From an uncultured Actinomyces sp. (GTDB taxonomy: Bacteria; Actinomycetota; Actinomycetes; Actinomycetales; Actinomycetaceae): a stretch of 7,992 nucleotides of DNA. The position numbers and the translations under genes are program-made. Shown in pieces: positions 1 through 5,888 of this stretch. The notes under the pieces were generated by a model, which was given only the letters and a program-made list of their open reading frames with translations, was not told the DNA's origin and ran no database searches. Positions within the stretch are counted from its first letter, which is position 1. Every line of letters begins with the position of its first letter. The stretch covers positions 1 to 7,992 of the forward strand of contig CALHID010000126.1 of assembly GCA_938030835.1 (NCBI GenBank). Reading direction: 5' to 3'.

Positions 1-969
1 GCCCCCGCAAGCCGGACTGCCCTGGTCGGCGCCTCCGGAGCGGGCAAGTCCCTCACCTGCGCCGCGCTCGCGGGCATCCTCCCGTCCTCCCTGGAGGTGG
101 CCGGCTCCTTGACCGTTGAGCCCGATGACGCTGACGTAGGCAGCGACCCGAGCGTGAGCTCCCCAGCGGGAGGTGAGGACGGCGGCGTCAACCTGCTGGG
201 TCTGCCCGCCGCCCTGCGCCCCCGGGGCAGCCGCATCGCGCTGGTCCCACAGGACCACTCCACAGCCCTGCACCCGCTCATCGCGGTCGGCCGCCAGATC
301 GCCCTGGCCTCCCAAGCCGCCGGACGCAGCCCGGACGAGGCCCGCCAGCGAGCCACCGACTACCTCTACGCCGTCGGGCTCGACGAGTCCTTCGCCGACC
401 GCGTCCCCGGGCGCCTCTCCGGAGGCCAGCGCCAGCGCGTCAGCCTGGCCCTGGCCCTGGCCGCCGAACCCGCCCTCATCATTGCCGACGAGCCCACCAC
501 CGCACTGGACGTGACCGTCCAGAAACAGGTCATCAACCTGCTCAACGAGCTGCGTGAGAAGCTGGGATTCGCAATGATCTTCGTGTCCCACGACCTGGCT
601 CTTGTCGCAGAGGTTGCCCACAACATCACCGTCATGTACGCCGGTCAGGTCATCGAGCAAGCTCCCACTCAGGAACTGCTCACCCACCCGACCCACGAGT
701 ACACCCGCGGCTTGCTGGGCGCAGTCCTTTCGATCGAGTCCGGCTCGGGACGTCTGCACCAGGTCCCCGGGACCGTGCCCTCGCCTCGGGACTTCCCGGT
801 CGGCGACCGCTTCGCCCCGCGTTCCTCGCACCCCGACTACGGCCTCGACATCCGTCCGGTCCTCACCGAGGTGGGCCCCGAGCACGTGTATGCGGCACTG
901 CCGCCTCGCGAAGAGGTCCTCGTCTCCAGCGAGACCGTCGTCATTGAAGAAGGTCAGGAGGAAAACTGA
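1..969 (+). CDS. Opp/Dpp-type ABC importer ATPase, first subunit (5'-truncated by window edge)
   Basis: ATP-hydrolysing subunit of an oligopeptide-type importer, acting on the inner membrane face as a pair with the next gene's product. The frame is open from base 1 and already contains the Walker A loop GASGAGKS (28-51), so the true start lies upstream. The GTG at 97 falls after the P-loop and cannot be the start. Q-loop Gln is at 250-252, the LSGGQ signature at 415-429, Walker B ALIIADE at 472-492 and the H-loop His at 589-591, so the catalytic set is complete. There is an acidic, Gly/Ser-rich insertion at about 118-189 between Walker A and the Q-loop. The C-terminal motif at 802-855 keeps the RFAPR core of DppD proteins, but every cysteine usual in that motif is replaced. 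Wobble G+C is clearly higher than in the next gene. The stop overlaps the next start (TGATG). The sialic-acid substrate is inferred from the downstream nan genes; a peptide importer is the alternative. Confidence 0.9.
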   Translation, partial: APASRTALVGASGAGKSLTCAALAGILPSSLEVAGSLTVEPDDADVGSDPSVSSPAGGEDGGVNLLGLPAALRPRGSRIALVPQDHSTALHPLIAVGRQIALASQAAGRSPDEARQRATDYLYAVGLDESFADRVPGRLSGGQRQRVSLALALAAEPALIIADEPTTALDVTVQKQVINLLNELREKLGFAMIFVSHDLALVAEVAHNITVMYAGQVIEQAPTQELLTHPTHEYTRGLLGAVLSIESGSGRLHQVPGTVPSPRDFPVGDRFAPRSSHPDYGLDIRPVLTEVGPEHVYAALPPREEVLVSSETVVIEEGQEEN

Positions 970-1787
970 TGAGTACTGAAACTCCGATCATCGAGCTCAA
1001 AGACGTTGAGGTGACCTTCAACTCCCGTACCGGATCACTGTTCAAGCCGAACAAGGTCTACGCGGTTCGCGGTGTTGATATGCGCATCGAGCGCGGACAG
1101 ACCTTGGGTATCGTCGGTGAATCCGGCTGTGGCAAGTCCACGACCGCAAATGTCATGTGCGGCCTGCAGATGCCAACGAAGGGCCAAGTGTTCTTCAACG
1201 GTGAGGAAGTCACCAAGCGTGGTGCGGATGCGCGTAGGCGTATCGGACGAGTCGTTTCCGTGGTTTTCCAAGACCCCGCAACCGCTCTCAACCCGCGTAT
1301 GCACGTTGCTGACCAGCTTGCTGATCCGCTGCGTGTGCACAAGATTGGTGACGAGGCCTCGCGAGCTAAGCGCGTTCGCGAACTGATCTCCTTCGTGGGC
1401 TTGCCCTCGAGCGCTTTGGATGCGCTTCCGGGCCAGCTCTCCGGTGGTCAGCGTCAACGTGTGGCAATCGCCCGTGCTCTGTCCATCGGTCCCGATGCGA
1501 TCATCGCTGACGAACCGACCAGTGCTCTGGACGTCTCGGTTCGCGCTCAGATCCTGAACCTGCTCACGGACCTGAAGAAGGAACTGGGCTTGGCGATGGT
1601 CTTCATCTCGCACGATATTCAAACTGTTCGCTACGTTTCTGACCGGATCGCTGTGATGAATGGCGGAAAGGTCGTTGAAGAGGGACCGGCAGCTGAATTG
1701 CTGGCGTCCCCGAAGGATCCCTACACCCGCAAGCTCCTGGGGGCTGCACCCTCGCTGCTGCATCCAACACTCGGAGGAGAGAACTAA
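969..1787 (+). CDS. Opp/Dpp-type ABC importer ATPase, second subunit
   Basis: Partner ATPase of the same importer, 272 aa. Walker A GESGCGKST is at residues 50-58, Q-loop Gln101 in FQDPATALNP, LSGGQ at 157-161, Walker B AIIADE at 177-182, D-loop SALD at 185-188 and switch His215. All residues needed for ATP hydrolysis are visible. The ATG overlaps the upstream stop by one base and has AGGAGG at 956-961, seven bases away, which fixes the start and indicates translational coupling. The protein ends soon after the DPYTRKLL motif. It therefore lacks the C-terminal Cys-containing tail that many DppF/OppF proteins carry, and is roughly 50 residues shorter than those. DppF-like by family. Neu5Ac import is inferred from the operon, in line with the SatABCD and Bifidobacterium nan transporters, which are also of this type. 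Confidence 0.93.
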   Translation: MSTETPIIELKDVEVTFNSRTGSLFKPNKVYAVRGVDMRIERGQTLGIVGESGCGKSTTANVMCGLQMPTKGQVFFNGEEVTKRGADARRRIGRVVSVVFQDPATALNPRMHVADQLADPLRVHKIGDEASRAKRVRELISFVGLPSSALDALPGQLSGGQRQRVAIARALSIGPDAIIADEPTSALDVSVRAQILNLLTDLKKELGLAMVFISHDIQTVRYVSDRIAVMNGGKVVEEGPAAELLASPKDPYTRKLLGAAPSLLHPTLGGEN

Positions 1788-2704
1788 TGAGTTCACAGAT
1801 TCGCGGCGTTGTCCCGCCGTTGGCTATCCCGCTGAAGAACGGCGAGCTGGACGTTGCCTCGCTGGAGCGTCACATCAATCGCATGATTGGTGCGGGCCTG
1901 AACGGCCTCTTTGTCTCCGGCTCGACCGGTGAGGTTGCATTCTCGACCTCCGAGCGTCGCCAGCAGATCCAGCGCGAGGTTGTTCGCATTGTCGACGGCC
2001 GCGTTCCGCTGCTGGTTGGTGTGATCGATACCGAAACTGAGCGTGTCATTGAGAACATCAAGGCAGTTGAAGAAATCGGTGGAGCTCTGGGCGTCGTTGC
2101 AACCGCTCCCTTCTATGCGCTGGGCGGCCAGGCAGAGATCGAAAAGCACTTCCGCATCCTCAAGGAGAACACCAACCTTGAGCTGTGGGCCTACGACATT
2201 CCCGTCTGCGTCCACACGAAGCTGCAGAACGATCTTGTTCTTCGCTTGGGTAAGGAAGGTGTTCTTGACGGCGTTAAGGATTCCTCCGGTGACGATGTGG
2301 GCTTCCGCTGGCTCTCCCGTGCGAACGAGGCTGCGGGCCACCCGCTTCAGCTGCTGACCGGCCACGAAGTGGTTGTCGATGGTGCTTACATGTCGGGCGC
2401 AGATGGCTCGGTCCCCGGACTGGCCAATGTTGACCCCGATGGCTACGTCCGTCAGTGGCAGGCTTTCGAGCGCGGTGACTGGGAAGCCGTGCGCGCCGAG
2501 CAGGATCGTCTTGCGGACCTCATGCGCATCGTTTTAGTGAAGGGCGTTCAGGGCTTCGGCGCTGGCGTTGGTGCCTTCAAGACTGCTCTGCAGCTTCTGG
2601 GGGTCTTTGATTCCAACGAGATGCCGCGTCCTGTCGCTACCCTCGAAGGTGACAACGTCGAGCACGTTGCTTCCGTCCTGCGCGAAGCTGGCTTGCTTTC
2701 CTGA
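1787..2704 (+). CDS. nanA: DapA/NanA-family aldolase, probable N-acetylneuraminate lyase
   Basis: Class I (Schiff-base) pyruvate aldolase of 305 aa with a TIM-barrel fold. By context it cleaves Neu5Ac to ManNAc and pyruvate in the cytosol. The pyruvate-binding GSTGE motif is at residues 45-49; the Ser-Thr pair is the NanA form, where DapA usually has Thr-Thr. Catalytic Tyr136 lies in WAYDIP and the Schiff-base Lys164 in GVKDSSGD. A GADG motif (204-207) also matches NanA. However, the segment that contacts the sialic-acid glycerol tail in E. coli NanA (GYDE) reads GHEV at 192-195, and the later Ser208-equivalent appears to be Gly211. Assignment therefore rests on family plus neighbours, and another 2-keto-3-deoxy acid remains possible. 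The ATG overlaps the upstream TAA (TAATG), with GGAGGAG at 1773-1779 as its ribosome site. A related 4-hydroxy-tetrahydrodipicolinate synthase role is unlikely next to nanK and nanE. Confidence 0.85.
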   Translation: MSSQIRGVVPPLAIPLKNGELDVASLERHINRMIGAGLNGLFVSGSTGEVAFSTSERRQQIQREVVRIVDGRVPLLVGVIDTETERVIENIKAVEEIGGALGVVATAPFYALGGQAEIEKHFRILKENTNLELWAYDIPVCVHTKLQNDLVLRLGKEGVLDGVKDSSGDDVGFRWLSRANEAAGHPLQLLTGHEVVVDGAYMSGADGSVPGLANVDPDGYVRQWQAFERGDWEAVRAEQDRLADLMRIVLVKGVQGFGAGVGAFKTALQLLGVFDSNEMPRPVATLEGDNVEHVASVLREAGLLS

Positions 2705-2706
2705 TC

Positions 2707-2774
2707 ATCAGCGAGGCCGAGGTGGTCCTCCTCTCGCGTACGCGCGAGCGTGCGCCCGCCTTGGCCTCGCTGAT
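2707..2774 (+). repeat. Nested inverted repeat (RNA hairpin) between nanA and nanK
   Basis: The outer arms, 2707-2722 (ATCAGCGAGGCCGAGG) and 2759-2774 (CCTTGGCCTCGCTGAT), pair over 16 positions with a single G-U wobble. Inside lies a second perfect 6-bp stem, CTCGCG (2733-2738) with CGCGAG (2743-2748), closed by a TACG tetraloop. The region starts three bases after the nanA stop codon and ends 35 bases before the nanK ATG. No T-run follows, so it is not a canonical intrinsic terminator. A segmental mRNA stabiliser, a processing site or a partial attenuator that sets lower kinase/epimerase levels are all possible. A DNA-level operator is less favoured because the arms are far apart. Confidence 0.8.
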
Positions 2775-2809
2775 TAACATTTTCATCCGTTATTTATTGG
2801 AGAACTTTC

Positions 2810-3730
2810 ATGACTACGCTCCTCGCCCTTGATATCGGCGGAACCAAAGTCGGTTGGGGCATTGTCGAAGTTGGACAAAACTATACGGTTGTTGAGCGCG
2901 GCTCAATTCCCACCGAGGCTTCCCGTGGGGGCACCGACGTCGCCGAGCGAATCTGCTCGCTGGCCTCTTCTCTCAAAGAAGCTCACCCCGAGGCCTCGGG
3001 AGTCGCGATTGCTTCTGCTGGGGTTGTCGACCCCGTTGAGGGAAAGATTGTCTCCGCAACCGACATCATGCCCGGGTGGGGAGGAACCCCTCTGGGGAAG
3101 CTTGTTGAGGAACGCACGGGACTTCCTGTGCGCGTCCTTAACGATGTCCACGCACACGGTCTGGGCGAGGCAACCTTGGGAGCCGGACGCCCCTATTCCT
3201 CAGTCCTCTCGATTGCAGTCGGTACAGGAATTGGTGGTGCTCTGGTCGAAGACGGCCATGTCACTTTTGGCTCCCGAGGGATTGCCGGGCACGTCGGTCA
3301 CATCCATCACCATTTCGCCCCCGATATGGTGTGCTCCTGCGGCCGGCTTGGTCACATCGAAGCATTCTGCTCCGGGTCAGGAATTACGGCCTGGTACAAC
3401 TCGCTGCGTCCTCAAGATGCTCCCGAAATTGATGGCGGTCGCGCGCTGCAAGAACTCGCCGATGCGGGCGACCCGCTGGCTAGCGCCTGCTTCTCGCGCT
3501 CTGCGTACGCACTGGGCGAGGCCACGGCCTCGTTGGTCAACTGCGTGGACCCCGCAGCGGTCATCATTTCTGGCTCGATGACTCGTTCGGGAGATATCTG
3601 GTGGGATGGTCTGCGTGAAGGTTTCGCGGCCAGCGCGATGACTCCCGTTTCTGATACACCGATCCTCATTGGTTCCCTGGGCGGCGATGCGCCGCTGCTC
3701 GGAGCTGTTTCATTCTTCCTCAACGCATAG
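2810..3730 (+). CDS. nanK: ROK-family N-acetylmannosamine kinase
   Basis: Cytosolic sugar kinase of 306 aa, predicted to convert ManNAc plus ATP to ManNAc-6-phosphate between the lyase and the epimerase. The phosphate-1 motif DIGGTK is at residues 8-13. The catalytic Asp112 is in LNDVHAHGLGE, followed by the VGTGIGGAL phosphate-2 motif at 137-145. The ROK zinc motif is recognisable: GHVGH at 160-164, then C175-S-C177-GRLG-H182. The position usually held by a third cysteine is His182. The AGHxGH wording resembles E. coli NanK more than glucokinases. No N-terminal helix-turn-helix is present, so this is an enzyme and not a ROK repressor. The ATG has GGAG at 2799-2802, seven bases upstream. Glucokinase or N-acetylglucosamine kinase is the alternative, but adjacency to nanE favours NanK. 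Confidence 0.88.
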   Translation: MTTLLALDIGGTKVGWGIVEVGQNYTVVERGSIPTEASRGGTDVAERICSLASSLKEAHPEASGVAIASAGVVDPVEGKIVSATDIMPGWGGTPLGKLVEERTGLPVRVLNDVHAHGLGEATLGAGRPYSSVLSIAVGTGIGGALVEDGHVTFGSRGIAGHVGHIHHHFAPDMVCSCGRLGHIEAFCSGSGITAWYNSLRPQDAPEIDGGRALQELADAGDPLASACFSRSAYALGEATASLVNCVDPAAVIISGSMTRSGDIWWDGLREGFAASAMTPVSDTPILIGSLGGDAPLLGAVSFFLNA

Positions 3731-3738
3731 GAGAAACC

Positions 3739-4413
3739 ATGCATCCGCTTATTGCCGGCCTGAAGGGGAAGCTCATTGTTTCCGTTCAGGCTTACCCGGG
3801 AGAGCCCATGCGGCACCCCGAAACCATGGCGCAGATCGCGCGCGCTGCCGAAATCGGTGGGGCCGCTGCAATTCGCTGCCAAGGTCTGTCTGATATTTCC
3901 GCAATCAAGGGGCGCGTGGATGTACCCGTCATTGGTTTGTGGAAGGAAGGCCACGAAGGCGTCTACATCACTCCTTCGCTTCGCCACGCTCGCGCGTGCG
4001 TGATGGCTGGGGCCGATATTGTCGCTCTGGATGCGACCGGTCGTCCGCGCCCTGACGGTCGTAGTTTTGCCGAAACCGTTGCGGCTCTTCGCGAAGAAGA
4101 GACTCTGGTCATGGCTGACTGCGGATCTTTTGAAGATGCGCAGCGAGCCGTTGATGCCGGTGTCGATATTGTTTCAACGACTCTTGCTGGCTACACCGGC
4201 GATCGCCCGAAGACCGATGGCCCTGACTTGGAGCTTCTCGAGCAGACGGTGCAGGCATTCCCGGGTGTTCCCGTGATCTGTGAAGGGCGTATTCACACTC
4301 CGGAGCATGCCGCAGCTGCCATGAAGCTCGGTGCATTCGCGGTGATCGTTGGTACCGCAATTACTCACCCGATATCGGTTACGGGTTGGTTTAAGGCTGC
4401 CGTCGAAAACTGA
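3739..4413 (+). CDS. nanE: N-acetylmannosamine-6-phosphate 2-epimerase
   Basis: Cytosolic TIM-barrel epimerase of 224 aa, converting ManNAc-6-P to GlcNAc-6-P, which then enters the NagA/NagB route. Family landmarks are in the expected order: LKGKLIVSVQA (residues 8-18), the catalytic Lys69 in VIGLWKEGH, ADIVALDAT with the following RPRPDGR (92-108), the MADC segment with Asp127, STTLAGYTGD (146-155), Glu182 in CEGRIHTPEHA, and the phosphate-binding GAFAVIVGTAITHP near the end. Lys69 and Glu182 match the acid/base pair described for the Clostridium perfringens enzyme. Length is normal for NanE. The ATG is 8 bp past the nanK stop with AGGAG at 3729-3733 overlapping that stop, so the two genes are very likely cotranscribed. 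It is the last gene before a strong terminator. Confidence 0.95.
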   Translation: MHPLIAGLKGKLIVSVQAYPGEPMRHPETMAQIARAAEIGGAAAIRCQGLSDISAIKGRVDVPVIGLWKEGHEGVYITPSLRHARACVMAGADIVALDATGRPRPDGRSFAETVAALREEETLVMADCGSFEDAQRAVDAGVDIVSTTLAGYTGDRPKTDGPDLELLEQTVQAFPGVPVICEGRIHTPEHAAAAMKLGAFAVIVGTAITHPISVTGWFKAAVEN

Positions 4414-4434
4414 CTTTTCTTCCGAATTTCAATC

Positions 4435-4475
4435 GGTGTCCGTGTGGAGCTATTTCACACGGACACCTCTTTTTT
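4435..4475 (+). terminator. Intrinsic terminator of the nan operon
   Basis: A perfect 12-bp stem is formed by GGTGTCCGTGTG (4435-4446) and CACACGGACACC (4456-4467) around a 9-base loop. It is followed by TCTTTTTT (4468-4475). It lies 21 bases after the nanE stop and upstream of the next gene's promoter. This is the classic factor-independent form and marks the operon end. Confidence 0.95.
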
Positions 4476-4504
4476 GGGCCTTTAAGCGCGGGCCTATCGA
4501 CGAG

Positions 4505-4510
4505 TAAAAT
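4505..4510 (+). promoter_or_regulatory. -10 box of the MFS gene, probably giving a leaderless mRNA
   Basis: TAAAAT fits the TANNNT actinobacterial -10 and ends eight bases before the ATG at 4519. Transcription would start at or within about two bases of the ATG. No Shine-Dalgarno sequence is visible between the -10 and the start codon. The -35 (around 4482-4487, TTAAGC) is weak. The position just after the nan terminator supports a separate transcription unit. Confidence 0.6.
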
Positions 4511-4518
4511 TTCGAACC

Positions 4519-5769
4519 ATGTCTATTCCCTCATCGCGTGCTCACAGTGCTCTTCGTGCGACCTTTGTGGTCTATGCGGGCCTAGGTTTCGCAACCTCAG
4601 CATGGCTGTCACGTCTACCTGATGTGCGCGATCATCTGGGATTGACTCCGGGCACAATCGGCATGATGCTGCTGATTGCCTCGCTTGGTTCTTTGCTGAC
4701 CTTGCCTACCTCCGGCCCGATCGTCATGAAGATCGGTGCGCGCTGGGCTGGGCGCATCGGCGTGTCTATCTGGGCTTTGGGTATCGCCGGAGCAGCGACA
4801 GGAACGCTTGCGAATTCTCTCGTGCTCTTCACCGGTTCCCTCGTTTTCATGTCCGCTGGGACGGGCCTGTGGGGATCAAGCATGAACATCGAGGCTGGCC
4901 TCGTGCAGGCTGCTGTGCGGCGCCTCGTTGTTCCGGTGATTCAAGCGATGTACGCCGTCGGCATGCTCGGTGGCGCATTACTTGGAGCACTTGCCTCGCG
5001 GGTCGGGATTCCGGTCGGAGCGCACCTTTATGGTCTTGCTGTTCTTGAGCTTATTGTCTGCGGTGTTTCCGTTGGCTTCTACCTCAGCCAAGAAGAGGTT
5101 GCCACTCTTGAACCCGCTAAGGAAAGCCCTGCGGGCGAAGGGGACGAGGCCTCGGGAACTAATGCGAAGAAGGGCCTGACCCGCTTGGCGTGGCGCGAGC
5201 GTCGCACGGTTCTGATTGCCCTCATGGTGATGAGCGGTGGACTCCTGGAAGGCGCTGCTAACGACTGGCTGAACCTGTCGATGGTCGACGGTTATGGTTT
5301 TGCGACTTCTTCCGCGTCGGCGATCTTCGCTTTCTTCTTGCTGATGATGACGATCATGCGTTTCGGATCCCCGCGTTTGGAGAGGCGTTTCGGAGCGCCG
5401 CATCTGCTCCGATTTACCATGGGCTGCGCGATCATTGGCCTGACGCTTGTCGCTTTTGCTCCGCATCATATTCTGGCGATCGTTGGCGTTGCCCTGTGGG
5501 GTATTGGGGCTTCTTTGGTCTTCCCGCTGGGTATTTCCGCCCTGAGCGTTGATCCCGTGATGACGCCTGCGCGAGTCTCGGTCCTCTCGACCGTGAATTA
5601 TGGTTCGGCGCTCATTGGACCGCCGATTTTAGGTCTTATTGCGGATCACGTTGGCTACCACCGTGCGCTCGTTTTCGTCGTGCTCCCGGTGTGTCTGGCC
5701 ATCGTGTTGGCCGGCCAGGTTCCGGACCAGCGGGGTAAATCGCGTACCGGAATCCCCGTCGAAGAATAA
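4519..5769 (+). CDS. MFS transporter, YbjJ-like
   Basis: Polytopic membrane protein of 416 aa with about twelve hydrophobic segments. They lie near residues 12-30, 45-65, 78-97, 101-120, 140-160, 168-188, 230-247, 263-280, 299-314, 318-340, 353-375 and 382-400. A charged cytoplasmic loop (about 190-229) separates the two six-helix halves, as in the major facilitator superfamily. The N-terminal AWLSRLPDVRDHLGLTPG, the SSMNIEA segment (120-126) and EGAANDW (244-250) at the start of the second half resemble the YbjJ-like branch related to sugar-type MFS proteins. The substrate cannot be read from sequence. The gene follows the nan terminator and has its own promoter, so a role in sialic-acid use is not implied. 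The ATG at 4519 is favoured because the -10 sits just upstream; there is no ribosome site. Confidence 0.85.
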   Translation: MSIPSSRAHSALRATFVVYAGLGFATSAWLSRLPDVRDHLGLTPGTIGMMLLIASLGSLLTLPTSGPIVMKIGARWAGRIGVSIWALGIAGAATGTLANSLVLFTGSLVFMSAGTGLWGSSMNIEAGLVQAAVRRLVVPVIQAMYAVGMLGGALLGALASRVGIPVGAHLYGLAVLELIVCGVSVGFYLSQEEVATLEPAKESPAGEGDEASGTNAKKGLTRLAWRERRTVLIALMVMSGGLLEGAANDWLNLSMVDGYGFATSSASAIFAFFLLMMTIMRFGSPRLERRFGAPHLLRFTMGCAIIGLTLVAFAPHHILAIVGVALWGIGASLVFPLGISALSVDPVMTPARVSVLSTVNYGSALIGPPILGLIADHVGYHRALVFVVLPVCLAIVLAGQVPDQRGKSRTGIPVEE

Positions 5770-5888
5770 TTTCTGCGTATTTCCATAGATTCTCAGCAGA
5801 AGATATCGATTGTGCCTCTTTGCGTCCTAAAATGATGAGGCCGGTTTATCAAGGTCGCATCACCGGTTCTGATGAGGGGACGTAAGCA
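5770..5888 (+). other. Intergenic region between the MFS and dehydrogenase genes
   Basis: This 119-bp gap holds a weak 6-bp inverted repeat (TTCTGC 5771-5776 with GCAGAA 5796-5801) without a T-run, which does not make a convincing terminator. It also holds a -10 at 5828-5833 and short repeated words downstream of it. GATGAGG occurs at 5834-5840 and 5871-5877, and CCGGTT at 5841-5846 and 5863-5868. The second GATGAGG merges into the ribosome site. A regulator-binding or RNA-structure role for these repeats is possible but unproven. Confidence 0.4.
5828..5833 (+). promoter_or_regulatory. Candidate -10 box of the quinone-oxidoreductase-like gene
   Basis: TAAAAT, identical to the -10 proposed for the MFS gene. 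It would place the transcript start near 5840 and leave a 5' UTR of about 50 bases with a clear ribosome site. No good -35 is seen at the expected distance (5805-5810 reads ATCGAT). Confidence 0.45.

Noticed and set aside
97..99. GTG as the start of the first ATPase
   Set aside because: The same frame is open to base 1 and encodes the Walker A loop at 28-51, without which the protein could not work; the gene begins outside the window.
1035..1796. Long antisense open frame (253 codons) opposite the second ATPase
   Set aside because: The sense strand carries a complete ABC ATPase. The antisense translation shows no family motif and is expected from GC-rich codon bias.
2775..2780. TAACAT as a -10 box for a separate nanK promoter
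   Set aside because: No -35-like sequence lies at a proper distance (2752-2757 reads GCGCCC), so it is too weak to annotate; a minor internal promoter cannot be excluded.
2707..2780. The nanA-nanK hairpin as an intrinsic terminator
   Set aside because: The T-run required after the stem is missing and the operon logically continues into nanK-nanE.
3412..3987. Antisense open frame (191 codons) spanning the nanK-nanE junction
   Set aside because: It opposes two well-supported enzymes and has no recognisable motif or ribosome site of its own.
2990..5157. Shared word GAGGCCTCGGGA at 2990-3001 and 5146-5157
   Set aside because: Both copies lie inside coding sequence in unrelated genes and arise from common Glu-Ala-Ser-Gly codons; flanks do not match.
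4978..5469. Antisense open frame (163 codons) inside the MFS gene
   Set aside because: Its translation is hydrophilic and low in recognisable pattern, a mirror of the sense-strand membrane gene.
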